Below are positions 16,401 through 23,125 of a stretch of 30,845 nt of DNA, piece by piece (the first letter of the stretch is position 1; each line of letters opens with the position of its first letter). A model generated the notes under the pieces. It saw nothing but the letters and a program-made list of their open reading frames with translations, had not been told where the DNA came from and did not search any database. Position numbers and translations under genes: made by a program. This DNA is from Candidatus Nomurabacteria bacterium CG_4_9_14_0_2_um_filter_32_10 (lineage in GTDB: Bacteria; Patescibacteriota; Minisyncoccia; Phycocordibacterales; UBA9973): NCBI GenBank assembly GCA_002788475.1, contig PFRK01000037.1, positions 1 through 30,845 on the forward strand, given 5' to 3'.

Positions 16401-17108
16401 CTTTTCAGTAAGAATTTTTAATTTATTTAAATCAATATTCTTAAAGATAGAATAAATAGCTTCAGCGCCAATATTTGCTTCAAAACAAGTACCATATTTT
16501 AAGGAATAATGGTGAAAAGAAATTTCATTTAAAACTTTTCCTTCATAAATTTCCAAAATTTCTTTTTTAGTACTAGAAAATAAATTTTTTAATTTTTCAC
16601 GAGTGTCATCATCAGCTGAATTTTTTAATTTACTTTTATATTCTTTTTCTAAATTTTGAATAATTATTTCTTTTTCATCTTCGTGAACTTTAACTATTAT
16701 ATATCCAGCAAAATATATTACCTTTTCGAGATCAGATACAGAAATATTCAAAAGAATACTCATACGAGAAGGTACTCCTCTTAAAAACCAAATATGAGCA
16801 ACGGGTGTCGAAAGTTCAATGTGTCCCATTCTTTCTCTTCTCACAATAGAACGAGTAACTTCTACTCCACATTTTTCACAGATAATATCTTTATAACGAA
16901 TCCGACGATATTTTCCACAATAACATTCATAGTCTTTTTCTGGTCCAAATATCTTTTCATCAAAAAGACCACCACGTTCAGATCTACCTGTACGATAATT
17001 TATCGTTTCAGGTTTAGTGACTTCTCCATAAGACCAATCCTTTATTTGTTCAGGTGATGCCAGCTTGAGCGAAATGTAATCAAAATCTGTTTTATTTAAA
17101 GTTTTCAT
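13500..17108 (-). CDS. rpoC: RNA polymerase beta' subunit
   Basis: The 1202-residue catalytic subunit of RNA polymerase is complete. The N-terminal zinc site has CYCGKYRR and CEKCGVEV (residues about 61-82). The Mg-binding active-site loop NADFDGDQMAVY is at about 494-505, preceded by the switch/rudder text GKRVDYSGRSVIVVGP. The second zinc site is DCGTKNG then CRTIHGLCQMCYG, and the trigger-loop region GEPGTQLTLRTFHAGGVA follows. The end matches the usual C-terminal ALKG...GLKENVIIGRLIPAGTG pattern. The start overlaps the rpoB stop by 17 nt, so the two are translationally coupled. No repeat insertion was found in it, unlike rpoB, dnaG and rpoD. No terminator is evident before dnaG. Confidence 0.98.
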   Translation of the reverse strand: MKTLNKTDFDYISLKLASPEQIKDWSYGEVTKPETINYRTGRSERGGLFDEKIFGPEKDYECYCGKYRRIRYKDIICEKCGVEVTRSIVRRERMGHIELSTPVAHIWFLRGVPSRMSILLNISVSDLEKVIYFAGYIIVKVHEDEKEIIIQNLEKEYKSKLKNSADDDTREKLKNLFSSTKKEILEIYEGKVLNEISFHHYSLKYGTCFEANIGAEAIYSIFKNIDLNKLKILTEKMIEKTSMVEKEKLQKRLSLIRAMTYAGIRPEWMFLTVIPVIPPVLRPMVALDGGRHATSDLNDLYRRVINRNNRLKKLKEINAPDVILRNEKRIIQEAVDALIDNSIAKQNDSAAMSQSQKRPLKSLSDNLKSKQGLFRQNLLGKRVDYSGRSVIVVGPELNLNQCGLPKHMALELFRPFVISKILQAELAFNIRGANKLIEERTPEVWAMLEEVIEGKYVLLNRAPTLHRLGIQAFNPILIEGNAIQVHPLVCQAFNADFDGDQMAVYVPLLKESQAEARELMAANKNLLKPQNGDPIVHPSKDVVLGSYWMTKSVDGEFGEGKYFSSPNTAITAYEYGAVSLRAKIKVMATDTHKYKKFGGEFFDTSVGKLLFNSILPNDFFYVGDEMTQKRISSLVDELIMHYGVDDTPPILDKIKSFGFKYSTFSGTTWGLDNVKVPVEKEKIIAEGRKLEEKIITEWNEGLFSEEERYQKIIEVWTYAKKELEKVLPNSLDKNGSTYDLFISGARGSMTSLLQMNGMKGLIQNNQGSVLEFPIIPSYLEGLSPIEYFVTTHGARKGASDTALNTAKAGYLTRRLVDVAQDVVITEEDCGTKNGKIVTRENISGIEIPLSKNIRGRVLAGDLKDKDGKVIYKKGFLITKEEAYNIEGAGFEEVFVRSPLTCRTIHGLCQMCYGLDLGRNHLVDLGEAVGIIAAQAIGEPGTQLTLRTFHAGGVAGTDITTGLPRIEEIFERRIPKNPAVVSETDGEIYEIKDKDGKEKIIKVLSDSKVDGKSNEIEYAVLFRRTPIVKVGQKIRKGELLTDGSADIAEIYKFGGKELVEEYIIREINKVYELQSASISRKHTEIIIRQMFSRRKIKDAGETNFSIGDIVENTAFIEENIRIVKLNQQEAKAETIVLGITEVSLRTKSWLSAASFQNTNRVLIENAIKGGIDSLRGLKENVIIGRLIPAGTGFKSRVILPEEE

Positions 17109-20100
17109 ATTTTTTCAAATTAATATCAAGCGCAAGTCCTCGTAAATAATTGAGTAATACATTGAACGATGCGGTAGAATTTGGTGGTTTAATAGGTTCA
17201 TTTTTGATAATGGAATCAAATGTCGCAGATCGACCAAGAATGTCATCAGATTTAATAGTAAGCATCTCTCGTAATGTATAAGCTGCACCATAACCTTCTA
17301 ATGCCCACACTTCCATTTCTCCAAATCTCTGTCCTCCACCTTGAGCTTTTCCTCCTAAAGGTTGTTGAGTGATAAGTGAATAAGGTCCAATAGAACGCAT
17401 ATGAATTTTATCTTCCACCATGTGATGAAGTTTCAACATATACATATAACCAACAGCAATATCTTGAGAAAAAGCTTCTCCTGTACGCCCATCAAAAAGT
17501 TTTAATCTTCCATTTTCTGGAAATCCAGCTTTTTTTAATTCTTCTTTTATTTCTTCATGTCCTGCTCCTAAAAATGGAGGAACAATAGCTTGATATCCTA
17601 ACGTGTTAGCCGCCATACCAAGATGCATTTCCAAAATTTGTCCCAAATTCATACGAGAAGGAACACCAAGTGGTGAAAGAATTATATCAACCGGTGTACC
17701 ATCTGTTGTATATGGCATATCTTCTTCTGGAAGAATTCTTGAAATAACTCCCTTATTGCCATGCCTACCAGAAAGTTTATCCCCAACTGAAATATTTCTA
17801 ATTTGAGCAACTTCGATAACAATTTTTTTAATAATACCCGCCTCAAGGGTATGACCTAAGTCACGAGAGAAAATTTTAATACCTATAATGCGACCACGTT
17901 TACCGTGCTCCATTCGTAATGATGTATCTTTAACATCACGTGCTTTTTCAGCAAAAATTGAACGTAATAATCTTTCTTCTGGAGTAAGTTCAGTTTCTCC
18001 TTTTGGTGTAATTTTACCAATTAAAATATCATTTTCTCTGACTTCAGCTCCAATACGAACAATACCATCTTCATCCAAATCTTTAAGTTTTAATTCTCCA
18101 ACATTTGGAATATCACGAGTAGTAATCTCAGGTCCAAGCTTAGTATCACGAACAATACAAACAAATTCTTCAAGATAAATAGATGTAAACTTACTCTTTT
18201 TTATAAGACGCTCAGAAATAATTATAGCGTCTTCATAATTTAACCCGAACCAAGATAAGAAAGCAATAAAGACATTCTGCCCAATTGAAATTTGCCCATC
18301 CACTGTGCTAGTGGTGTCAGCCAAGACATCTCCTTTCTTTATTTTTTGACCGACATCTACTGTAGGTCGTTGATGAAATGCAGAAAAATTATTGTTTCTT
18401 AAAAAATTAACAAGCGTGTAAGTTTTTTCTTTTTCTCCTTTAGTTTTAATTATTATTTTTCTAGCATCTAAATAAGATACAATTCCATCTTCTTCTGCAA
18501 TAACAATTCTTCCAGAATCTCGAGAAGCTAGTGTTTCTATACCCGTAGCTACAAGTGGAGCTTCAGGAAGAACGCAGGGTACAGCTTGTTTCTGCATGTT
18601 AGATCCCATAAGTGCTCTATTCGCATCATTATGTTCTAGAAAAGGAATCATAGAAGTTGCGATAGAAAAACCTTGGTTAGCTGCAACATCAATAAAATCA
18701 ACTTCTTCACGATGAATCATACCAGGATTAGTTTTTACTCTCGCAGCAACTTTTTCATCTGTTATCTTTCCATTTTCATCATAAGAAATTCCAGCGTGTG
18801 CAATATTATATTTTTCTTCCTCAAGTGCATTCAAATATTGAATTTCATTTGTGATTTTACCATTCTTAACTTTCATATATGGAGTTTCAATGATTCCAAA
18901 ATCATTTATTTTTGCATAAGTAGAAAGATGTAAAATAAGTCCAATGTTTGGACCCTCAGGTGTGTGAATAGGACAAACTCTTCCATAGTGGGAAGGATGC
19001 ACATCACGAACTTCAAGACCTGCACGCTCACGAGTAAGACCACCAGGTCCAAGAGCTGAAAGTAAACGTATATGCTCTATTTCAGCCAACACATTTTCTT
19101 GACTCATAAATTGTGAAAGCTGGTTTGTAGTAAAAAATTCTTTTATACGAGCTTGTAGTGGGCGCTGATTTATAATATGAATTGGCATCGCAGTATCAAC
19201 ATCAATAATAGACATTCTGTCTTGAATATTTCTCTTTATCTGCATCATACCAGTACGCACTTTTTGTTGAAGCATTTCTCCAACAAATCGAACACGTCTT
19301 TGACCTAGGTGATCTATATCATCAGACTTCGCACCTACTGTATTATTCAAAACAATAATATTTGTAATTACTGTCATTAAATCCTCTTTAGAAAGAGTCC
19401 TGCGAGCAAGTTCTTCATCATCTAATACTTTTTCAAAACGTTTATTAAATCTATATCGTCCAACAGGAGAAAGATCATATCTCTCAGGAGTAAACAAAGA
19501 ATTAATAAATTCTTTAGCATTATCAGCTGTCGCCATATCTCCATCTCTTAAACGTTTGTATATTTCAATATAAGCATCATTTAATGTCTTAGCTACGTCT
19601 TTTGCTAAACAAGCTTCAATCGCTTCTTTACATATATTTTCCAAGCCAGAGGCTTGTCCGCCTTTAGCGGAAAATACTTCTAACATCATTTCATTGGTGC
19701 TATAACCCATAACACGTAATAATGTAGTTGCAGGAAACTTTCTTTTTTTATCTATCCTTACATATATTGCACCATCAGATTCTGATTCTATCTCAATCCA
19801 AACTCCACGAGCTGGAATAATCTTTGCACCAAAATATTTTTTACCTTTACTTTCAGATTCCGTAAAAAAAACTCCGAAAGAACGTGCGAGTTGCGGCACA
19901 ATAATACGTTCTACTCCATTTATAATAAAAGTCCCGTGTGGAGTCATCAAAGGAATCTCAGACATAAAAATCTCTTGTTCTTTGACAGTACCTAAAATTT
20001 TATTCGTTAACTTTACACGAGTTTTAAGAAGTCCTTGATATGAGAGTTTATTTATTTTAGCTTCATTTTCTTCACAATTTGGTTCACTAATAGAAAAAGA

Positions 20101-20289
20101 AGTAAAATCAAGCTCAAATTTTTTACCAGAATAATCTATGATCGGAGAAAATTCCTTAAAAACTTCCTTGATACCTTCTTCTATAAGCCATTTATAAGAT
20201 TTGGTTTGAGCTTCTATTAGATTTGGAAACTCTATTAAAGGTTTTTTATACCTCGCAAAATACTTCTTTGGACGCTTTTCTGTTTGCAT
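17092..20289 (-). CDS. rpoB: RNA polymerase beta subunit
   Basis: From the ATG at 20289 the protein has 1065 residues; a TTG at 20304 in the same frame would add five. I prefer the ATG (MQTEKRPKKYF), as neither has a Shine-Dalgarno. Recognisable blocks: YKKPLIEFPNLIEAQTKSYKWL at the start, the rifampicin pocket QLSQFMSQENVLAEIEHIR then LLSALGPGGLTRERAG, GSNMQKQAVPC, the switch-region block GDKLSGRHGNKGVIS, and the C-terminal GGKAQGGGQRFGEMEVWALEGYGAAY. A degenerate GC repeat adds SAKGGQASG at about residue 210, in a lineage-variable part. In E. coli numbering the pocket carries D516 to S, S522 to A, K527 to I and R529 to L. It is first in the rpoBC-dnaG-rpoD run and has a strong promoter. Confidence 0.97.
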   Translation of the reverse strand: MQTEKRPKKYFARYKKPLIEFPNLIEAQTKSYKWLIEEGIKEVFKEFSPIIDYSGKKFELDFTSFSISEPNCEENEAKINKLSYQGLLKTRVKLTNKILGTVKEQEIFMSEIPLMTPHGTFIINGVERIIVPQLARSFGVFFTESESKGKKYFGAKIIPARGVWIEIESESDGAIYVRIDKKRKFPATTLLRVMGYSTNEMMLEVFSAKGGQASGLENICKEAIEACLAKDVAKTLNDAYIEIYKRLRDGDMATADNAKEFINSLFTPERYDLSPVGRYRFNKRFEKVLDDEELARRTLSKEDLMTVITNIIVLNNTVGAKSDDIDHLGQRRVRFVGEMLQQKVRTGMMQIKRNIQDRMSIIDVDTAMPIHIINQRPLQARIKEFFTTNQLSQFMSQENVLAEIEHIRLLSALGPGGLTRERAGLEVRDVHPSHYGRVCPIHTPEGPNIGLILHLSTYAKINDFGIIETPYMKVKNGKITNEIQYLNALEEEKYNIAHAGISYDENGKITDEKVAARVKTNPGMIHREEVDFIDVAANQGFSIATSMIPFLEHNDANRALMGSNMQKQAVPCVLPEAPLVATGIETLASRDSGRIVIAEEDGIVSYLDARKIIIKTKGEKEKTYTLVNFLRNNNFSAFHQRPTVDVGQKIKKGDVLADTTSTVDGQISIGQNVFIAFLSWFGLNYEDAIIISERLIKKSKFTSIYLEEFVCIVRDTKLGPEITTRDIPNVGELKLKDLDEDGIVRIGAEVRENDILIGKITPKGETELTPEERLLRSIFAEKARDVKDTSLRMEHGKRGRIIGIKIFSRDLGHTLEAGIIKKIVIEVAQIRNISVGDKLSGRHGNKGVISRILPEEDMPYTTDGTPVDIILSPLGVPSRMNLGQILEMHLGMAANTLGYQAIVPPFLGAGHEEIKEELKKAGFPENGRLKLFDGRTGEAFSQDIAVGYMYMLKLHHMVEDKIHMRSIGPYSLITQQPLGGKAQGGGQRFGEMEVWALEGYGAAYTLREMLTIKSDDILGRSATFDSIIKNEPIKPPNSTASFNVLLNYLRGLALDINLKKYENFK
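19640..19671. repeat. Degenerate GGSASGG repeat copy inside rpoB
   Basis: CAAGCC-AGA-GGCTTG is followed by TCCGCCTTTAGCGGA. The left half has changed in both arms so that it still forms a hairpin. It is read as SAKGGQASG in the same frame as the other copies. Confidence 0.75.
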
Positions 20290-20445
20290 GATTGATTTAA
20301 CCAAAATAAAACAAAATAAACAAAAGAAAAACAGACGAAAAATGCTTTTCTCTAGCTTCTTTTAAATTTATTTAGGTATTTATGATTAAGCTCTATTAAT
20401 ACAAACTTGAGATACATCCGAAACTCAATCAATCTCTTATAACCT

Positions 20446-20473
20446 AGTATACTCGTATTCGATTTTTTGTCAA
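20446..20473 (-). promoter_or_regulatory. rpoB promoter
   Basis: Minus strand TTGACA (-35, 20468-20473), 16-bp spacer, TATACT (-10, 20446-20451). The predicted transcript starts near 20439, giving a leader of about 150 nt that is AT-rich, with no ribosomal protein gene and no obvious attenuator. The 248-nt gap from rpoB to trmD holds this promoter and the hairpin at 20481-20551; I see nothing else in it. Confidence 0.8.
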
Positions 20474-20480
20474 CTAATTT

Positions 20481-20551
20481 CACCTCACCTCTACCCCCTC
20501 TCCTTTTTAAGGAGAGGGGAAATTTACCAACATGTAAATGGGGTGAGGTAA
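20481..20551. repeat. Nested GC-rich hairpin downstream of trmD
   Basis: The outer arms CCTCACC and GGTGAGG enclose CCCCTCTCCTTTTTAAGGAGAGGGG, where CCCCTCTCC pairs with GGAGAGGGG. It follows the trmD stop at 20553 and precedes the rpoB promoter, so it may stop trmD transcription, but no T-run follows. It looks like a dispersed repeat type. Confidence 0.6.
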
Positions 20552-20552
20552 A

Positions 20553-21218
20553 TTATTTTTTTTGTTTCCAATTTTCTATAAGTTTATGATTACCCAATAA
20601 TAAAACTTTAGGAACCTTATAACCTTTTCCTTTATAAACTAATTTTTCTGGCCTTGTATAAAATTCGCTACTAGATATTCTTTCTTCCTCCAAAGATTCA
20701 TATTTACCTAAAACTCCGGGAATTTGCCGAGAAACACAATCAACTAAAATCATAGCTGGAATTTCTCCACCAGTCAAAACATAATCCCCTATCGAAAGCT
20801 TTTTTGTCTTTAAAATTTTATCTACTCGAGCATCAATGCCTTCATATCTTCCGCAAATTAAAATAATATCTGTATATTTTTTAGAAACTTTTTTAGCAAA
20901 TGCAGTTGTAAATTTTTCTGCACTGGGGATAAAATTAATAACTAAAACAGCTTTTGACTTAGAGCTTTTAGCTTTTAGCTTTTTAAAAATAAAATCAACA
21001 GTTTTTAAAAGTGGCTCTGCTCTCATCACCATTCCAGGCCCTCCACCATAAGACTTATCATCGACTGGTCTATAATTATTTTTTGGAGCCTTAATAAAAT
21101 CTCTTGGATTATAGAATCTTACAAAAATAAGTTTATTTTTTATAGCTCGCCCAATAATAGACTCATTTATGTAAGAGCTAAACATATCAGGGAAAATAGT
21201 AACTATGTGATAGGTCAT
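20553..21218 (-). CDS. trmD: tRNA (guanine-N1)-methyltransferase TrmD
   Basis: The 221-residue SPOUT enzyme transfers methyl from S-adenosylmethionine to G37 of tRNAs, preventing frameshifts. Motifs: IVTIFPDMFSSYINESIIGRA, YRPVDDKSYGGGPGMVM, the knot-forming LICGRYEGIDARVD and LSIGDYVLTGGEIPAM, and RPEKLVYKGKGYKVPKVLLLGNH near the end. Residues about 80-90 (KKLKAKSSKSKA) are an AGCTAAA-type tandem repeat in a variable loop. It is the last gene of rpsP-khpA-trmD; rimM, usual in this operon, is absent, and a strong hairpin separates trmD from khpA. The ATG follows a short tandem repeat (21216-21240) and has no Shine-Dalgarno. Confidence 0.96.
   Translation of the reverse strand: MTYHIVTIFPDMFSSYINESIIGRAIKNKLIFVRFYNPRDFIKAPKNNYRPVDDKSYGGGPGMVMRAEPLLKTVDFIFKKLKAKSSKSKAVLVINFIPSAEKFTTAFAKKVSKKYTDIILICGRYEGIDARVDKILKTKKLSIGDYVLTGGEIPAMILVDCVSRQIPGVLGKYESLEEERISSSEFYTRPEKLVYKGKGYKVPKVLLLGNHKLIENWKQKK
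20951..20990 (-). repeat. AGCTAAA-type short tandem repeat inside trmD
   Basis: The minus strand repeats AAAGCTA units, read as LKAKSSKSK. A related triplicate, AAGCTAT, lies just before the trmD start (21216-21240). Confidence 0.6.
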
Positions 21219-21240
21219 AACTTATAGCTTATAGCTTATA
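21216..21240. repeat. Short tandem repeat at the trmD start
   Basis: CTTATAG-like heptamers occur three times directly upstream of and touching the trmD ATG. The unit resembles the tandem repeat within trmD itself. Confidence 0.6.
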
Positions 21241-21258
21241 ACAAAAAAATACAAGAAC

Positions 21259-21346
21259 AAAAAAAGAGCGAATGCAAAAGTTTTCGCCTGCGGGCACTGG
21301 TTTCGTTTTGTCCGCCAGAAAATTTTTGTATTCGCTCTTTTTTTAT
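21259..21346. terminator. Large hairpin terminator between khpA and trmD
   Basis: Arms 21259-21293 and 21312-21344 pair over about 33 bp (AAAAAAAGAGCGAAT with ATTCGCTCTTTTTTT outermost, two G-T mismatches and a small bulge), with a loop of about 18 nt. The A/T-runs at both ends suit bidirectional termination. The GC-rich centre, which can be read as SPAGTGFVLSAR on the plus strand, looks like a dispersed repeat. Confidence 0.7.
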
Positions 21347-21682
21347 TTATATTCCTTTCAAATCCTCCATTGCCTGATCAACAGTCTTTGTTGCTATTCC
21401 TTCATTTGTAGATCTTGGTTCAGGTCTCATTCCACCTTCTGGTTCGTTAATTTTTAAATTAACACGAGCATTATTCTTCATACCTATAATTCTTAACAAG
21501 GTACGAATGGCTTTTGCTGTATTGCCCATTCTTCCAATAATCTTACCCATATCCGCAGGATTTACTGTAAGAGAAATAAGCACACCCATCTCATCGACAG
21601 TACGATCGAGTTTTACATCGTTCGGATTGTCTACTAATGCCTTTACTACATACTCTAGAAATACTTTGTCAGCGTCTTGCAT
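21347..21682 (-). CDS. khpA: KH-domain RNA-binding protein KhpA
   Basis: The 111-residue protein fits the KhpA/YlqC family: LEYVVKALVDNPNDVKLDR, a beta segment, then the KH signature MGKIIGRMGNTAKAIRTLLR (GxxG loop = GRMG) that contacts single-stranded RNA. Family members work with KhpB in RNA regulation and cell shape in Gram-positive bacteria; no KhpB is in this window. It sits between rpsP and trmD as in many bacteria. The C-terminal 30 residues (INEPEGGMRPEPRSTNEGI onward) extend past the usual 75-80 residue family length. No Shine-Dalgarno is seen before the ATG at 21682. Confidence 0.92.
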   Translation of the reverse strand: MQDADKVFLEYVVKALVDNPNDVKLDRTVDEMGVLISLTVNPADMGKIIGRMGNTAKAIRTLLRIIGMKNNARVNLKINEPEGGMRPEPRSTNEGIATKTVDQAMEDLKGI

Positions 21683-21711
21683 AGTGTTTCAGATTTTTAT
21701 TTATAATTTTT

Positions 21712-21761
21712 TCCACCTGAGGCAGCCTGTCCGCCTTTGGCGGAGATCAGCCTCTGGCTGA
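21712..21761. repeat. GC-rich hairpin repeats between khpA and rpsP (a)
   Basis: It contains TCCGCCTTTGGCGGA and CAGCCTCTGGCTG, both hairpins and close to halves of the GGSASGG palindrome. This is a non-coding copy of the family. Confidence 0.75.
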
Positions 21762-21821
21762 AATGTTTGGCAGCGCTACGACCTTAAATGATTAACTGCA
21801 CTGCTGTAATAATTATACACA

Positions 21822-21860
21822 ACTCGCCAAAGGCGAGCAAGCTTGCCTGCCTCTGGCAGG
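21822..21860. repeat. GC-rich hairpin repeats between khpA and rpsP (b)
   Basis: CTCGCCAAAGGCGAG (21823-21837) and CCTGCCTCTGGCAGG (21846-21860) are two hairpins directly after the rpsP stop. They may limit readthrough into khpA or protect the rpsP 3' end. Confidence 0.7.
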
Positions 21861-22169
21861 TTATTTTTTAGCTTTCAACTCCTTACGTTTTAGTGTTGGT
21901 TTCTTTTTAGGTAATACATTTTTCTTCTTACCTTCTACTACCTTTTGATGCACCATAAAATTATGCATAGTATCAGAGAGTTGGGCACCTTTTGAAACCC
22001 AATATTTTATTCTATCAGTTTTGAAATTAGTCTCCCCTGCTTTCGGATTATAAGTACCGACTATTTCTAAAAATCTTCCACTTTTTGTGCTATTTTTTGA
22101 ATCAGTCAAAACTGCCCGAAATGCTGGGTCATTCTTTCTACCAATTCTTTGTAATCTTATTTTTAACAT
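21861..22169 (-). CDS. rpsP: 30S ribosomal protein S16
   Basis: The 102-residue protein begins with the S16 hallmark MLKIRLQRIGRKNDPAFRAV and continues with GRFLEIVGTYNPKAGETNFK, the tRNA-like RIKYWVSKGAQLSDTMHNFM, and a lysine-rich tail (about 80-102). S16 binds 16S rRNA and helps 30S assembly. It opens the rpsP-khpA-trmD operon. Upstream, TTGCCT and TGT-TAGACT are a possible -35 and extended -10 only 6 nt from the ATG, which would give a very short leader, but the match is weak. GC-rich hairpins follow the stop. Confidence 0.97.
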   Translation of the reverse strand: MLKIRLQRIGRKNDPAFRAVLTDSKNSTKSGRFLEIVGTYNPKAGETNFKTDRIKYWVSKGAQLSDTMHNFMVHQKVVEGKKKNVLPKKKPTLKRKELKAKK

Positions 22170-22208
22170 CTTAAGAGTCTAACATAATTCTCCAAAAAGG
22201 CAAATTAA

Positions 22209-23069
22209 TTAATGAAAATACCACATTACATCAAAATATCTTCCGATATTAAAATCACTGCCAACCATACAACTAGAAACCTCAGAATCTCCTATACATT
22301 TAGTCGTCTTTAAACTACTTACTAATGATGCCGGAAAAGAAAGCGCTATATAATTATTTGGTGTATAAGTTTGTTTTGGAGCAGGATAAGTAATATTTAT
22401 TTTTATCCCGTTTATAATAATAGTATCAGACACCCAATCATTTGGGAAAGGATATTTTTTCCCATTAATAATTACTGAATTTTTCCATGATAATTGTTTC
22501 TTTAAAATTTGATCTTCTGTCATTAAACTAACATCTAATTCCTGAGTAGAATCATTTATCTGACCAGAAAAAATCGAAAAAGTCATATTACAAGGACACG
22601 AAAGAGGTTCGTTGGGTATTTGATTTATTGCTATTGATTTATAAGAAAGAAGAATAAAGTCTTTACCCTTCGTATATACCCAACTAGAACTACCAGCACC
22701 ATCAGCATCAAATTTATTATCTCTTACCCAACCTTTAACTGTAAGTTTATCTTCATAATATTTATTAAACGACATACCAAGTTTATAGTATTGAGTGTCT
22801 AAGATATTTTTAGAATTTATTTTATAACCAGAAAGTTTTAAATCAAATATTTCTGTCGTTATAGCAACTTCAGTATTCCAAGATAAGTTTGGATATAAAG
22901 GATAAACGTCAGCAACTAAATTTTTAACTTCTAAAATAGGATCTACTATTGGATTTTGGGTAGTAGAATTATTTTTTGTTCCTAAATAATACGCCCCACC
23001 ACCAACAGCTAACACTACAATTATTACTAATATGATACCTAACCCTATAAAACCTTTGTTATTTTTCAT
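22209..23069 (-). CDS. Unknown single-anchor exported protein
   Basis: The 286-residue protein starts MKNNKGFIGLGIILVIIVVL, a prepilin-like K-G-F start leading into one membrane helix (about 7-28), without the Glu-5 of true type IV pilins, so cleavage and assembly are doubtful. The rest is predicted to lie outside the cytoplasm and is beta-rich and polar. Two cysteine pairs, CPC (in EPLSCPCNMTF) and C..C in TKCIGDSEVSSC, could form disulfides. No domain is recognised. It is transcribed divergently from rnr across a 56-nt gap and ends 39 nt before rpsP. It is probably a lineage-specific envelope protein. Confidence 0.7.
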   Translation of the reverse strand: MKNNKGFIGLGIILVIIVVLAVGGGAYYLGTKNNSTTQNPIVDPILEVKNLVADVYPLYPNLSWNTEVAITTEIFDLKLSGYKINSKNILDTQYYKLGMSFNKYYEDKLTVKGWVRDNKFDADGAGSSSWVYTKGKDFILLSYKSIAINQIPNEPLSCPCNMTFSIFSGQINDSTQELDVSLMTEDQILKKQLSWKNSVIINGKKYPFPNDWVSDTIIINGIKINITYPAPKQTYTPNNYIALSFPASLVSSLKTTKCIGDSEVSSCMVGSDFNIGRYFDVMWYFH

Positions 23070-23109
23070 AAATTAATTATGAACTTTTTATATAAAAATG
23101 TAAATAATG

Positions 23110-23118
23110 TGTTATATT
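23110..23118 (+). promoter_or_regulatory. Possible extended -10 for rnr
   Basis: TGTTATATT (TGn plus TATATT) ends 7 nt before the rnr ATG at 23126, so the transcript would start at or within a base or two of the start codon. The -35 is poor. Confidence 0.45.
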
Positions 23119-23125
23119 TAGCTTA

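Noticed and set aside
20305..20445. L10/L12-type or riboswitch leader before rpoB
   Set aside because: The leader is AT-rich, with no clear conserved fold or terminator that I can recognise.
21272..21457. Plus-strand 61-codon frame (SPAGTGFVLSAR...)
   Set aside because: It is the reading of the terminator repeat and the antisense of khpA; no start signal or domain.
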